Assembly (NCBI RefSeq): GCF_016808095.1
Contig: NC_068976.1
Coordinates: forward strand, 9,705,001 to 9,769,000
Direction: 5' to 3'
DNA: 64,000 nucleotides
Source of the DNA: Vigna angularis
Lineage: Eukaryota > Streptophyta > Magnoliopsida > Fabales > Fabaceae
In this document: piece after piece, positions 47,310 through 57,540 of the stretch
How the letters are laid out: the number at the start of each line of letters is the position of its first letter
How positions within the stretch are numbered: position 1 is the first letter of the stretch
The notes under the pieces: generated by a model
The model's database searches: none
The model's input: the letters and a program-made list of their open reading frames with translations, nothing else
What the model was told of the DNA's origin: nothing
Made by a program: the position numbers and the translations under genes

Positions 47310-49010
47310 ATGGCGGGATCACATCAAACCTTTGCAGAGGGTGCTTCTATCAATAGACCACCACTATTCACAGGTGAAAATTACGCATTCTGGAAGGTAA
47401 GAATGCAAATTTTTATGGAATCTATTGATATAGATATTTGGGATGCTGTTGTATCTGGTCCTTTTGTTCCAATTAACAATATGCAGGAACCAAAGCCCCG
47501 TGACCAATGGACTGCTGAAGATAAGAGAAAATTTGGTAATGATGTAAAAGCTCGTAATATTATTTCATCTGCTCTAACTGTTGACGAGTTTTACAGGATT
47601 TCTATTTGTAAAACTGCACAAGAAATGTGGGAAGTACTTAGAGTAACCCATGAAGGTACAGATGATGTTAAGAGAGCAAGAAAGAATACATTAATCCAGG
47701 AATACGAAATGTTCAGGATGAAGCAAGGGGAAACAATAGTAGATGTTCAGAAACGCTTCACCAACATCGTAAATCATCTTATTGGATTAGGTAAGTCTTT
47801 CGATACTGATGAGCTTAATATTAAAATTTTGAAATCTTTAGACAGGTCTTGGCAACCAAAAGTGACTGCAATTTCTGAGTCACAAAATCTCAACACAATG
47901 ACAATGGCTGCATTATTTGGAAAGTTGAGAGAGCATGAACTTGACCTCGGAAGACTAGATGAAGAAGAAGCAAAAACTAAGAAAAAGACTCTAGCCTTCA
48001 AATCTGAGGTAGAAAAGAACAAAAGCAAAATGGAAGATGAAGACTCAGAAGAAGATGAAAATTTGAGTTTACTCATCAAGAGGTTCAATAGGTTCATGAA
48101 ATCAAAAGGTAAAGGGAGATTCAGAAATGAAAAGAGAGAAAATCAAGGATCTTCCTCAAACTATAGATGCTATGGTTGCGGAGAAAAAGGACACTTAAAA
48201 GCAGACTGCCCAAATCAAAAGAAGGGTGAAGAAAAGAAAGAAAAGAAGTTCTTCAAGAAAAAGAAAGCATACATCGCATGGGACGATGACAACGAATCAA
48301 TTTCTGACTCGAGCAGTTCTGATGAAGAAGCAAACATATGTCTAATGGCGGATGACGATGACTCTGGAAGCCAAGTAAGTACATCTAACGATTCAGATAA
48401 TTCTAGTCAATATGATAGTGAAACTGAATTGCATGATACTTATGCTGCTTTATTAGTAGAATCTGAAAAATTAGATATAGCTCATAAGAAATTGAAAAAG
48501 GATTTCAAAGAGGTAAAATTAAATTTTGAAAATGTTCTTGAAGAAAATAAAAATTTGAAAATTACTTCTGAAAATTTCTCTAAAATAAATGATAATTTGA
48601 AAACTGAATTTACAAATTTATCTGAAGAAAACAGAAGTTTGAAAAATAAATTTTTATATCAAGCGGAAGAAATTAGAAATTTAAAAAGTAAAGTTTTATA
48701 TTATGAAAAAGAAAAATATGTTGCTAATAATGAATGTGAATCTTGCATAAAATTCAAATATTTTTCTGAAAATACAACCACTGGAGAATGTAGTAAAACT
48801 AATGAAAATAAGGTTGTTAAAAATAAGTATGTTCCTAAAATTAAACATAATCATAGAACCCGTAGAACTTGGGTACAAAAAGGAACAACTTATAGGAACA
48901 CAAATGTTGCATCATGCTTTTATTGTATGAAAAAGGGTCATACATCAAACAAATGTAAAATTAAGCATTATGGTGTTCCAAGTGGTAGATATGCTTGGGT
49001 TGTAAAATGA
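47310..49010 (+). CDS. Gag of element E
   Basis: 566 codons from ATG 47310 to TGA 49008-49010. The first ATG after the primer site was chosen; the open frame continues a few codons upstream but without an ATG. Domains: N-terminal copia gag (GENYAFWKVRMQIFMESID, then KTAQEMWEVLRVTHEG), a zinc knuckle at about residues 287-300 (CYGCGEKGHLKADC), a long Lys/Glu/Asn-rich region predicted to be coiled coil (about 390-480), and a second knuckle-like motif near the end (CFYCMKKGHTSNKC). It forms the particle that packages the element's RNA. It ends WVVK-stop in the same frame as pol, which begins about 100 bases later. Confidence 0.93.
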   Translation: MAGSHQTFAEGASINRPPLFTGENYAFWKVRMQIFMESIDIDIWDAVVSGPFVPINNMQEPKPRDQWTAEDKRKFGNDVKARNIISSALTVDEFYRISICKTAQEMWEVLRVTHEGTDDVKRARKNTLIQEYEMFRMKQGETIVDVQKRFTNIVNHLIGLGKSFDTDELNIKILKSLDRSWQPKVTAISESQNLNTMTMAALFGKLREHELDLGRLDEEEAKTKKKTLAFKSEVEKNKSKMEDEDSEEDENLSLLIKRFNRFMKSKGKGRFRNEKRENQGSSSNYRCYGCGEKGHLKADCPNQKKGEEKKEKKFFKKKKAYIAWDDDNESISDSSSSDEEANICLMADDDDSGSQVSTSNDSDNSSQYDSETELHDTYAALLVESEKLDIAHKKLKKDFKEVKLNFENVLEENKNLKITSENFSKINDNLKTEFTNLSEENRSLKNKFLYQAEEIRNLKSKVLYYEKEKYVANNECESCIKFKYFSENTTTGECSKTNENKVVKNKYVPKIKHNHRTRRTWVQKGTTYRNTNVASCFYCMKKGHTSNKCKIKHYGVPSGRYAWVVK

Positions 49011-49091
49011 TTTTAATCTTCTTAAATCTAACCCAAAGGACCCATACAAAGTAGTTGGGTACCTAAATAGCTTGTTCTTTTTATGTTGTAG
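49002..49091 (+). other. Candidate 90-nt intron between gag and pol
   Basis: Begins GTAAAATG and ends in a pyrimidine-rich stretch with TTTTTATGTTGTAG. It is 90 nt, a multiple of three and above the plant minimum. The segment contains all six in-frame stops that separate gag from pol (TGA 49008; TAA 49014, 49023, 49029; TAG 49068, 49089). Removing it would leave one uninterrupted frame from gag into pol. Part of the segment (49032-49067) still resembles coding sequence of the family (PKGP…WVPK), so it may be former coding DNA. Splicing is an inference. Confidence 0.45.
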
Positions 49092-52000
49092 GAATTATCA
49101 AAACCAAGGAAGTATATGTGGTGTCTTGACAGTGGATGTTCAAAACACATGACCGGAGATAAAAAGAAATTTACAAGCTTCCGGAAAAAGGAAAGAGGCT
49201 TTGTCACCTATGGTGATAACAACAAAGGAAAAATCCTTGGAATTGGAGATATTGGAAGTGAAGATACCTTGATGATCAAAGACGTGCTATATGTGGAAGG
49301 ATTAAAGCATAACTTAATTAGCATTAGTCAATTATGCGATAAAGGATTCAAGGTAACCTTCGAACAAAATTCTTGCACTATTTATAAAAATGATTCTTCT
49401 GAAATTGCTTTGAAAGGAATTAGGCATAACAATATTTATTTGATTGATTTAGAAAATGCATCAAATAGGAATATTTCATGTTTAGTAGTAAAAGAAGAAA
49501 ATCCATGGTTATGGCATAAAAGAGCTGCACATATTCATATGCAACAATTGAATAAACTCATTTCTAAAGACTTAGTAATTGGTTTACCAAAACTAAAATA
49601 TGTGAAAAATAAATTGTGTGATGCATGTCAAAAGGGAAAACAAGTGAAATCATCTTTCCATTCGAAAAATGTTGTTTCTAGTTTAAAACCCTTAGAACTT
49701 TTGCACATGGATTTATTTGGTCCCTCTAGGATAAAAAGTTTTGGAGGAAATTATTATGCTTTAGTTATTGTGGATGATTATTCAAGATATACTTGGACTT
49801 TCTTTCTTACTCTTAAAAGTGAAGCTTTCAAAGAATTTAAAAAGTTTGCAAATTTAGTTCAAAATGAAAAGGACTTGAAAATAAAGGCTATTAGAAGTGA
49901 CCATGGAGGTGAATTTCAAAATGAATCTTTTGAAACTTTTTGTGAAGAATATGGCATTTCTCATAATTTTTCTGCACCTAGAACTCCTCAACAAAATGGA
50001 GTTGTAGAAAGAAAGAATAGATCCTTAGAGGAACTTGCTAGAACTATGTTAAATGAATATAGTGTTCCTAAACAATTTTGGGCTGATGCTGTGAGTACTG
50101 CATGTTATGTATTGAATAGAATGCTTATTAGGCCTATTTTGAAATGTACTCCTTATGAACTTTTTAAAGGTAGAAAACCAAATGTCTCACATTTAAGAAT
50201 TTTTGGATGCAAATGTTTTGTCTTAAATAATGGAAAACAAAATTTAGGAAAATTTGATTCCAAATCCGATGAAGCTATTTTTCTAGGATATTCTCTAACT
50301 AGCAAAGCTTATAGAGTTTTTAATCGGAAAACACTTGACATAGAAGAATCTGTGCATGTTGTCTTTGATGAAATTGTGGACCTTGAGGTAAAACCTCTTG
50401 AGTCAGATGAATCAGATGCAGGTGAAAATGAAGACTTGCAAAAGACAACCAATGAAGAGAAAATGAATAATCCTCAAGATGATGAAGATCTAAACAAAAT
50501 ATGGCAACAACCTAGAGGATTATCATTGGACAACATCATTGGCGACATATCAAAAGGGGTAAACACTAGAAGAAATTTAGTTAATTTTTGTATGAATGTA
50601 GCTTTCATGTCGCAGATAGAACCTAAGAACATTAAGGAAGCTCTTCAAGATGAACAATGGTGTATTGCAATGCAAGAAGAACTCAACCAGTTTGAAAGAA
50701 ATCAAGTTTGGGAATTGACTCCTAGAGAAGATACTCATCAAGTAATTGGAACAAAATGGGTATTCAGAAACAAACTGGATGAAGATGGAAACATCACCAA
50801 GAATAAAGCTAGGCTTGTGGCTCAAGGATATAGTCAAGAAGAAGGTATAGATTATGATGAGACATATGCTCCAGTTGCCAGGTTAGAGGCAATACGCCTA
50901 CTTCTTGCTTATGCATCTATAATGAAATTTAAATTATTTCAAATGGATGTTAAAAGTGCATTTCTAAATGGTTTTATAAAAGAAGATGTGTATGTTGAAC
51001 AACCACCCGGTTTTGAAGATTCTAAATTTCCAAATCACATCTATAAATTAAAGAAAGCACTTTATGGTTTAAAACAAGCACCTAGATCTTGGTATGAAAG
51101 ACTTAGCAATTTTCTTTTAGAAAATGATTTTAATAGAGGAAAAGTTGATTCCACTTTGTTTATTAAGAGAGTCGGAAAACATATTTTGATTATTCAAGTA
51201 TATGTTGATGATATTATTTTTGGATCAACTAATAAATCTCTTTGTGAGGAATTTTCTAAGACTATGCAGGGTGAATTTGAAATGTCTATGATGGGAGAAT
51301 TAACATTCTTCCTTGGCCTTCAAATTAAGCAAATGAAAGAAGGTACGTTCATTTCTCAAACTAAGTATTGTAGAGAAATTCTTAAGAAGTTTGAAATGGA
51401 CAAAGCAAAGGAAGCATCTACTCCTATGGGAACCTCTTGCTATCTTGACAAAGATGAGTCAGGTAAAGAGGTAAATCAAACTAAATATAGATGTATGATA
51501 GGTTCTTTGCTATATCTCACTGCTAGTAGACCAGATATTATGCAAAGTGTTTGTGTATGTGCTAGGTATCAATCTAGTCCTAGAGAATCTCACCTTACTG
51601 CAGTTAAAAGAATATTGAAATATCTTAAGGGAACTGCATCATTTGGTTTATGGTATCCATCTGGAACGGAACCTAGTCTTGTAGGATTTTCAGATGCTGA
51701 TTATGGAGGTTGTAAGATAGATAGAAAAAACACTAGTGGAACATGTCATCTTCTAGGTAGTTCCTTAGTTTCTTGGCATTCTAAGAAACAAGCCTGTGTA
51801 GCCTTATCAACAACTGAGGCTGAATATATTGCTGCTGGAAATTGTTGTGCACAAATTTTATGGATGAAACAGCAATTAGAGGATTATGACATTCACTTAG
51901 ATCATATTCCACTTAAGTGTGATAATACAAGTGCCATAAATCTTACAAAGAATCCCATAATGCACTCTAGAACCAAGCACATTGAGATTAGGCATCACTT

Positions 52001-52145
52001 TCTTAGAGATCATGTGCAAAAAGGAGATTGTGAAATAGAGTATATTGATACCCAACACCAATTAGCTGATATTTTCACCAAAGCATTGCCTAAAGATAGA
52101 TTCTATGAGCTTAGAAGAGACCTAGGGATATTAAAAACATGTTAA
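49092..52145 (+). CDS. Pol of element E: protease, integrase, RT, RNase H
   Basis: Open from 49092 to the stop at 52143; the first ATG is 49116 (1009 residues). Domains in order: aspartic protease ([12 protein letters not shown]); GAG-pre-integrase zinc-binding part ([12 protein letters not shown]… CDACQKGKQ); integrase core with D-D-E ([24 protein letters not shown]); reverse transcriptase ([31 protein letters not shown], catalytic [10 protein letters not shown]); RNase H ([27 protein letters not shown]). All catalytic residues looked for are present, and there is no frameshift or stop. The integrase zinc site reads WHKRAAH instead of the common WHKRLGH. How it is translated is unclear, because stops separate it from gag. 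Confidence 0.93.
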   Translation, partial: ELSKPRKYMWCLDSGCSKHMTGDKKKFTSFRKKERGFVTYGDNNKGKILGIGDIGSEDTLMIKDVLYVEGLKHNLISISQLCDKGFKVTFEQNSCTIYKNDSSEIALKGIRHNNIYLIDLENASNRNISCLVVKEENPWLWHKRAAHIHMQQLNKLISKDLVIGLPKLKYVKNKLCDACQKGKQVKSSFHSKNVVSSLKPLELLHMDLFGPSRIKSFGGNYYALVIVDDYSRYTWTFFLTLKSEAFKEFKKFANLVQNEKDLKIKAIRSDHGGEFQNESFETFCEEYGISHNFSAPRTPQQNGVVERKNRSLEELARTMLNEYSVPKQFWADAVSTACYVLNRMLIRPILKCTPYELFKGRKPNVSHLRIFGCKCFVLNNGKQNLGKFDSKSDEAIFLGYSLTSKAYRVFNRKTLDIEESVHVVFDEIVDLEVKPLESDESDAGENEDLQKTTNEEKMNNPQDDEDLNKIWQQPRGLSLDNIIGDISKGVNTRRNLVNFCMNVAFMSQIEPKNIKEALQDEQWCIAMQEELNQFERNQVWELTPREDTHQVIGTKWVFRNKLDEDGNITKNKARLVAQGYSQEEGIDYDETYAPVARLEAIRLLLAYASIMKFKLFQMDVKSAFLNGFIKEDVYVEQPPGFEDSKFPNHIYKLKKALYGLKQAPRSWYERLSNFLLENDFNRGKVDSTLFIKRVGKHILIIQVYVDDIIFGSTNKSLCEEFSKTMQGEFEMSMMGELTFFLGLQIKQMKEGTFISQTKYCREILKKFEMDKAKEASTPMGTSCYLDKDESGKEVNQTKYRCMIGSLLYLTASRPDIMQSVCVCARYQSSPRESHLTAVKRILKYLKGTASFGLWYPSGTEPSLVGFSDADYGGCKIDRKNTSGTCHLLGSSLVSWHSKKQACVALSTTEAEYIAAGNCCAQILWMKQQLEDYDIHLDHIPLKCDNTSAINLTKNPIMHSRTKHIEIRHHFLRDHVQKGDCEIEYIDTQHQLADIFTKALPKDRFYELRRDLGILKTC

Positions 52146-52189
52146 AAATTGAAAAGCAGAACAATTTGCTGATTTTCGGAAATCAGCGT

Positions 52190-52367
52190 CTGTTAATCGA
52201 TTAACACGTCCTGTTAATCGATTAACGTTAATCGATTAACACACCCTGTTAATCGATTAACAACGATAACCTGCAGTAAATTCTGCAGAATCTAGCCGTT
52301 ATAAACGGCTATAAACGGTAACTTTTTGAATTTGAACGTTGGGGGGTCATTTTTTAGCCTATTTAAA
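52190..52367 (+). promoter_or_regulatory. LTR-like internal promoter block before the third ORF
   Basis: Four GTTAATCGATTAAC palindromes (52194-52262) are followed by CCGTT (52296) and AACGG (52304, 52314) motifs and then TATTTAAA (52360-52367), about 100 bases before the ATG of the third ORF. The leader after it is CT-rich. The same three-part order is found in the LTR U3. Promoter activity is inferred from this likeness. Confidence 0.45.
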
Positions 52368-52465
52368 CTCATACCATCCCTCATTTTTACCCACTCACTT
52401 TACCCATCCCTCTACAAGTCAAAATCACTTCATTTCTTCTCTCAAAATTCAAATCTCTTGCTCTC

Positions 52466-53599
52466 ATGGCTGAACCATCAAGAAGAAGAAGAAGAAGAAG
52501 CTATGGATCGGAAAGCACACCTATTGCACGTGGTCCGAATATTCAAGGGTGGATTTCCGATGATGGAAAGCATGAAGAATATCTACAAATGTGGAAAGAA
52601 CGCAAGATTCTTCGTCAAAAATTTGTAGATCTCAATTGGTTTACCACACATCAATTTCAATTTTCTCAGCAATTGATTGAGCAAGGTGTCCAGCATCTAC
52701 TGCAACTTCAAGGGAGATATTATCCAGATTTGGTAAGAGTATTCTACTACAATCTAAAATCCCAAAACGGTATTATTTACACTCGTGTAAAAGGGATAGA
52801 TATCATTCTGGATAATGACATTTGGACCAATGTTGCTCATCTTCCCATCTTAGAAAATACCATGCATGTGCCAAATGACTTTGGTGATTTTAACAAAATT
52901 TTGGCATATCGTTCTTTCATGCGCAACCCTCAACAACCTCTACCAAATAGGCGATATCTTCTTGTAGGAAATCTTAGAATGGAGGAAAGGGTTCTTCATT
53001 ATCTTATTGTATGGTTGTTGTGTCCAAGAGGCTCAAACCTAGCCCAATGCTTTGAAATTGATCTCATGCTCATGTCTGCCATTACTCAAAATATCAAAAT
53101 CAATTGGGCAGATCTCATCTCCGACACTATTGTCCGGGCAAAGAGTTATGATAGAGGTCATCTTCCATATCCCCTCCTTATTTCCTTAATATGTGTGTAT
53201 AAAGGAGTTGATGTTACGGGAGAGAAACATCTCTCCGTCTTAAGAAGTCATGAAATTGAGGAATCAGCTTTGCATCAAATGGGCTTTATACGACAAGGAA
53301 ATCTGTTTGTTCGTGCTGAAGATGATATTGCACCAGAAGATGATGCATCAGCTGAAGAAGATGAAGATATACCTATGCCTCATCCAACCAATGTTGCTGG
53401 ACCATCCCATCCTCCCCAAGAATATAGTCTAGAGAGTATATCTAGACAAATTGCAGATATGGCTTCTATGCAGCAATCACGGATGGATGATATGATGGCT
53501 TATCATGCTCTTAGATATGATGCAATTGATAATCATCTTAAGGAGATTGATGACAAACTGGCAAAACTCTATGTACCCGATAGCGATGATGAGCCCTAG
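52466..53599 (+). CDS. Third ORF of element E (plant-transposon-protein type)
   Basis: 377 codons, ATG 52466 to TAG 53597. It starts with a basic run (MAEPSRRRRRRSYGS). The central part (residues about 75-260) contains YYPDLVRVFYYNL and a following VKG motif of the type found in the 'putative plant transposon protein' domain common in plant genomes. It ends in an acidic segment (residues about 285-312) and a short helical, coiled-coil-like tail. I see no signal peptide or convincing membrane helix, so the label 'env-like' often given to third ORFs of this lineage is not supported here. Its function is unknown. The basic N-terminus could be a nuclear signal or nucleic-acid-binding segment (inference). 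Confidence 0.8.
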   Translation: MAEPSRRRRRRSYGSESTPIARGPNIQGWISDDGKHEEYLQMWKERKILRQKFVDLNWFTTHQFQFSQQLIEQGVQHLLQLQGRYYPDLVRVFYYNLKSQNGIIYTRVKGIDIILDNDIWTNVAHLPILENTMHVPNDFGDFNKILAYRSFMRNPQQPLPNRRYLLVGNLRMEERVLHYLIVWLLCPRGSNLAQCFEIDLMLMSAITQNIKINWADLISDTIVRAKSYDRGHLPYPLLISLICVYKGVDVTGEKHLSVLRSHEIEESALHQMGFIRQGNLFVRAEDDIAPEDDASAEEDEDIPMPHPTNVAGPSHPPQEYSLESISRQIADMASMQQSRMDDMMAYHALRYDAIDNHLKEIDDKLAKLYVPDSDDEP

Positions 53600-53720
53600 G
53601 AAATTTATGTTTCTATGCTTTTATTAGTGTGTGCCCTTTATATTTCCTTGTATGCTTGCATCTTAATATTCAATAAAATGTATGTTGTCTTTTCTTATTC
53701 TATGCCTACATGCTTTTATT

Positions 53721-53930
53721 AAGGGGGAGTATAATTTCTAATCAAATTAGGGGGAGCACATATTCATCACTTTTTAATAATGATCAAAAAGGGGGAGAAA
53801 TATTTAAAGCCTTAAACTTATTTCTAAGTACCCTAACAATTATTTCTTCCTTAAGTTGTGTTTTAAATACAGATTATTACCAAAAGCTTTAAATCAAGAA
53901 AGTTTTGATCATCATCAAAAAGGGGGAGAT
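53721..53930 (+). other. Repeated polypurine tracts before the 3' LTR
   Basis: AAGGGGGAG-type tracts occur at 53721, 53748, 53786 and 53917-53930. The last (AAAAAGGGGGAGAT) directly precedes the 3' LTR and is the likely plus-strand primer. Multiple tracts are a known trait of Sireviruses. Confidence 0.8.
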
Positions 53931-55030
53931 TGTTAGCAAATTGATGAAGATGAAGTTTTGATGATGTCCAAATCAAGTCAAGAACAAACAAGACTCATGA
54001 AGAATGATCTTTGAAGACTTGTAATCTTTTGTAATAATTGTATGAACATAGGAAAATTAGTAGTTTTATGTATGCATTCAAAAGTGACGTAAAAATAAGC
54101 CATAAGCAAAATTATGTGCAGTGCTAATCGATTAACAAGAGGTGCTAATCGATTAGCGTTAATCGATTAACAAGGGCCGTTAATCGATTGTTCCAGTGCG
54201 CCATGAAGAAGCCCAGCAGTGCAGTGCTAATCGATTAACAGAGGGTGTTAATCGATTAGCGTTAATCGATTAACAAGGGCTGTTAATCTATTAACAAGGT
54301 GAACGTTTGAAAAACTAGCCGTTTTTAAGAGCCGTTGAAGTATCCGTTGGGATGTTAATCGATTAACCACTGTAGCTAATCGATTAACACTGTCAGAAAG
54401 GTTGAAAACGAAAAATGGAGGAGCCTTTGGATGAGTCTATAAATAGACTCTCATTTTCTCTCAAGATGACTAACAACTCTTCCCTTGTGCTCAAATACTC
54501 TGAAACTCTTGAGAATTGTGTACTCTTGCTCAGCTAAGGAAACTCTGTCTGTAGAGTTGGTGAAATACTGCTACGGTGATAGAGGAATAGCTGGTTCATC
54601 CTTGGTGCATCTAAGGAAGTGTTTGGAAGAGGAATTCATCCTTCGTGAAGTATTCGGAGGAAGTGTTTCATCCTTTGTGAAGATTCAAAGGAGGTGTTGT
54701 TTCATCTCTTGTGGCTTCAAGAGAGGTGTTTTCTAAACTTTTACAAATTGTATCTGTGTGATTGTAGTTTGTAATAGTTTTGTGATTAGTTAAGTGTTTA
54801 TCTTGTTTTTGAGATAAGCGACTGGACGTAGGATTGGTAAGATCCGAACCAGGATAAAATCAACTGTGCAAATTTCTCTCAACCTTACTCTATTTTATTG
54901 TCTTTATTATTTGCTAAGTAAGTTTAATTGAGTAGAAATTTTTAAGGCACACGATTTTAGTAAGAACCAATTCACCCCCCCTCTTGGTTTGTTATCCTAC
55001 GCTAACCATTCCGCTGCAGCCGCTCTGACA
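53931..55030 (+). repeat. 3' LTR of element E (1100 bp)
   Basis: TGTTAGCAAATTG to CGCTCTGACA. Against the 5' LTR about six substitutions are visible (two near 54090-54115, three in the palindrome region 54260-54292, one near 54655), and the 273-bp duplication is absent. TATA box at 54438-54445. One palindrome is mutated here (GTTAATCTATTAAC) that is intact in the 5' LTR, and vice versa. Confidence 0.95.
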
Positions 55031-56493
55031 GCTTGTGCGCTCAGCTAAAGTCCATTCGCCCAGCGCACCAAGTCTGTGCGCTTAGCTAAACTGAAAATTC
55101 TGCTACATATTATCAGACCCTAAACCCTCCCATAGCGCCTCAAATTCGCTATTCGAATTAAACTAACATTTTCCCAGGCAACCACCATTCGCACAACGCC
55201 CATATTCGCTATGCGAATCACCAAACAGAGAGCAGCACCCTCCAGTCATTCGCATAGCGCACCAGCTCGCACAACGAATGGCTCAAACAGAGAGCACCCT
55301 CTACAGGGACTCCTTATGCGAGACAATTCGCATAGCGACTCTGCATCATCTGCAAAACGCAAATTCTGCAGAATTATGCACTCACACATCCCCTTACCAT
55401 CTCTAGGTCTTTTCTCTAATTTCTAACACCTCTAACTCATGTTTTACACTTGATTAAACTTGTCTAGATGTTCCTAAACCTTTCTACTACAATTCTAAAG
55501 TGATTACAACTCAACTTTTACTCCTTAACATCAATTTCCACAACTTGAGGATCCCAAACCCAATTCTAACACTTTGCACCTATTTGGACCACTTTGGTGA
55601 CTCAAACAAGTCACAATACACTGGTTAAGCATGCCCCCAACACCCCAAAAACACTCTAGACCTCGAATGCCCAAAATCACTACCTCACTTCCTCTCAAAA
55701 TGACCTATAACCCTATTAATTCACTCAACACAGTGTATAATTCCCCTACCTTCCATCTGAACACTCATTTAACAGATTCCATACATTAAACAAAGCAAAT
55801 TTCAGATATCCACCTCAGCCCAACCAAAACCACAGTCATAATTTTCAGCATGCAGTTCTATTCATACAGAAAATCTCCTTAAAACATAAATTCAACCAAA
55901 CAGCATGGTCACACAGGGTTCAACACATCTACACATTTCATAAAAATCAATTTAAGAATGACCTAGCTCCCCTTACCTTAGAATAACTTGACTGAACAGT
56001 TTCTCCACACTTTTGATAGCTAAAAGATCCTAGAACAGCCTACAACTTCATATGGGTGAAAAGGAATCCCACCAAAAACAGAAATCAGCACTAGATGGAA
56101 GTTGGTGAACACATGCAAGAGGAACAATACTTGCATGTGTTAGAAAGCACGAAAATTACAAGAAACAGGAGGAATCACTTACCAATACAAATACAGCAAA
56201 CTGATAGGTGTACCAGCAAGCCCTTAACGCCATAATTAATCAGGTACAACCTGATTGTTGCACATATGGGTTGAGAAGGAAGGAAGTCTAGAGAGAAGAG
56301 GAATGGAAGAGAGAAGGCAAAGGAAATATGAAGAATTGGGTTCTAGAGAGAGATAGAAGGATTTAGCTAATGAACCAGGATGTTCTAAAATTATATTTAT
56401 ACTGGTGAATGTGTTTTAACATTAAAATCTGGTTTTATTAACGTAATACACCTATATACTTTCTAATTCTAATTTTTCAGGTCCCATAATTTG

Positions 56494-57060
56494 TGTTTGA
56501 TAAACATGATAAAAGAAGTTAGAAAATTTATTGTTTAATGTTGAAACAACGGATAAATGTAAAAAAGTTACAAATAAAATAAAAAGTAAAAAGACAATTA
56601 TGATGTATAAGTAAATATTGGTTTCTTTATTTGGTAATAATATATTACAAAACTATGGTATAATTAATGACGAGAAGTTGGATTTTGAAGAAAAAATTGT
56701 TAGGAGAATTATTTTTTTTTGTCCTTGTGTTTGATAATAGGAATATTTGTTATCTCTTGATAATCATTTCATTATAAGTTTGGATGATTTTTAGAACTTC
56801 TTCTTCCAATATTAGCACATGTTCAGTGATGACGAAAAAATTCATGTTCCCAGAAAAAATATGCAATAAGTAGTTATTATCCTAATATTTATTATTTGAG
56901 GATAATAGATACGGGTTATTTTAATATCTGCTTCTAAACAGGTCGAGTGCAATTATAATATTATTTGATTCGCGGATACCCGGTACTTCCAAAAAAAATT
57001 TAATTTATATTTTTTTTAAATTAAATTTTATTTTTTTTATTCTTAAAAAAGGAAATCTTT
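56494..57060. other. AT-rich spacer with a hAT-like remnant
   Basis: At about 56905-56995 the text 'tacgggttattttaatatctgc', 'aaacaggtcgag' and 'gcggatacccgg' resembles the subterminal parts of the 518-bp element at 6617-7134, so this is probably a truncated relative. The rest is unassigned. Confidence 0.4.
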
Positions 57061-57540
57061 TCAATTAAAAATCACGTAACCCTACTTAAAAATTTCAATT
57101 GTCCAATTATTTGTTTCTCTCAAAAACTCTATTTAGAGTTTTTTTCCCAATCTCTTCTCTTTTACATTTCTCGCGAGCAAACCTCGAAGCCTCAAGCTTC
57201 TTCTCTATCTGTTCTCGCGCAGACAACTCTACTTGGGGGAAATCATTTGTGGCTCACGCAAAGGAGGTGGTCTCCTGTTGGTTTTCTTTTCCTTCACTTT
57301 TTCTGGTTCGTCTTGCAAAGGGAGGGGCTTCTACGTTTCGTGGCGACTTCGTAGAATAGGGGTCTGATTCTCGCGTTTGGCTCATCATTTTGGAATTGAG
57401 TTTTCTTTGTTTTTCCTCTATAGATTGAGAGTTTTGAAATTAGGAATTTAGGGTTGTTGTTTCTCGCGATTTAGGGTTAGGGTTCCTATGATATGGATTT
57501 TTCCTGACCTTGTAGTGAGTTTGGAGTTTATGATCTTCTT
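57060..57540 (+). other. Leader-like, pyrimidine-rich segment of unknown origin
   Basis: A CT-rich stretch followed by TCTCGCG-containing text and an 86-codon frame (57099-57359) without recognisable domains, then 'tttagggttagggttcc'. It resembles the 5'UTR and first exon of a plant gene or the leader of a retroelement, but no downstream coding sequence could be connected. Confidence 0.25.

Larger units (their letters stand above)
45903..55030 (+). mobile_element. Near-intact Sirevirus-type Ty1/copia retrotransposon (element E)
   Basis: 9128 bp, flanked by a perfect 5-bp duplication GCTTG (45898-45902 and 55031-55035). Order: 5' LTR, tRNA-Met primer site, gag, pol (protease, integrase, reverse transcriptase, RNase H), a third ORF, several polypurine tracts, 3' LTR. 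Integrase before reverse transcriptase marks Ty1/copia. The third ORF, long LTRs, repeated polypurine tracts and pol sequence mark the Sirevirus (SIRE1/Maximus) lineage. It inserted into an older gypsy solo LTR. By eye the LTRs differ at only about six sites outside a 273-bp duplication, so the insertion is young. All main ORFs are open. Confidence 0.95.
44815..56488 (-). repeat. Second gypsy solo LTR, split by a copia insertion
   Basis: The LTR portions are 44815-45902 and 55036-56488 (about 2.54 kb together). The plus-strand start TGTAACATCCCAG matches the LTR at 33060. The plus-strand end is CAGGTCCCATA, so one terminus has TA where TG is expected. ATTTG is duplicated at 44810-44814 and 56489-56493. 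The interior repeats 'cattcgcacagcgca'-like text (45840-45900, 55040-55350) and the 45240-45430 block shared with the other solo LTR. No gypsy internal region is present. Confidence 0.75.

Noticed and set aside
47774..48097. Minus-strand ORF inside gag
   Set aside because: It is a shadow of the Lys/Glu/Ser-rich gag coding strand, with a Ser-rich low-complexity translation.
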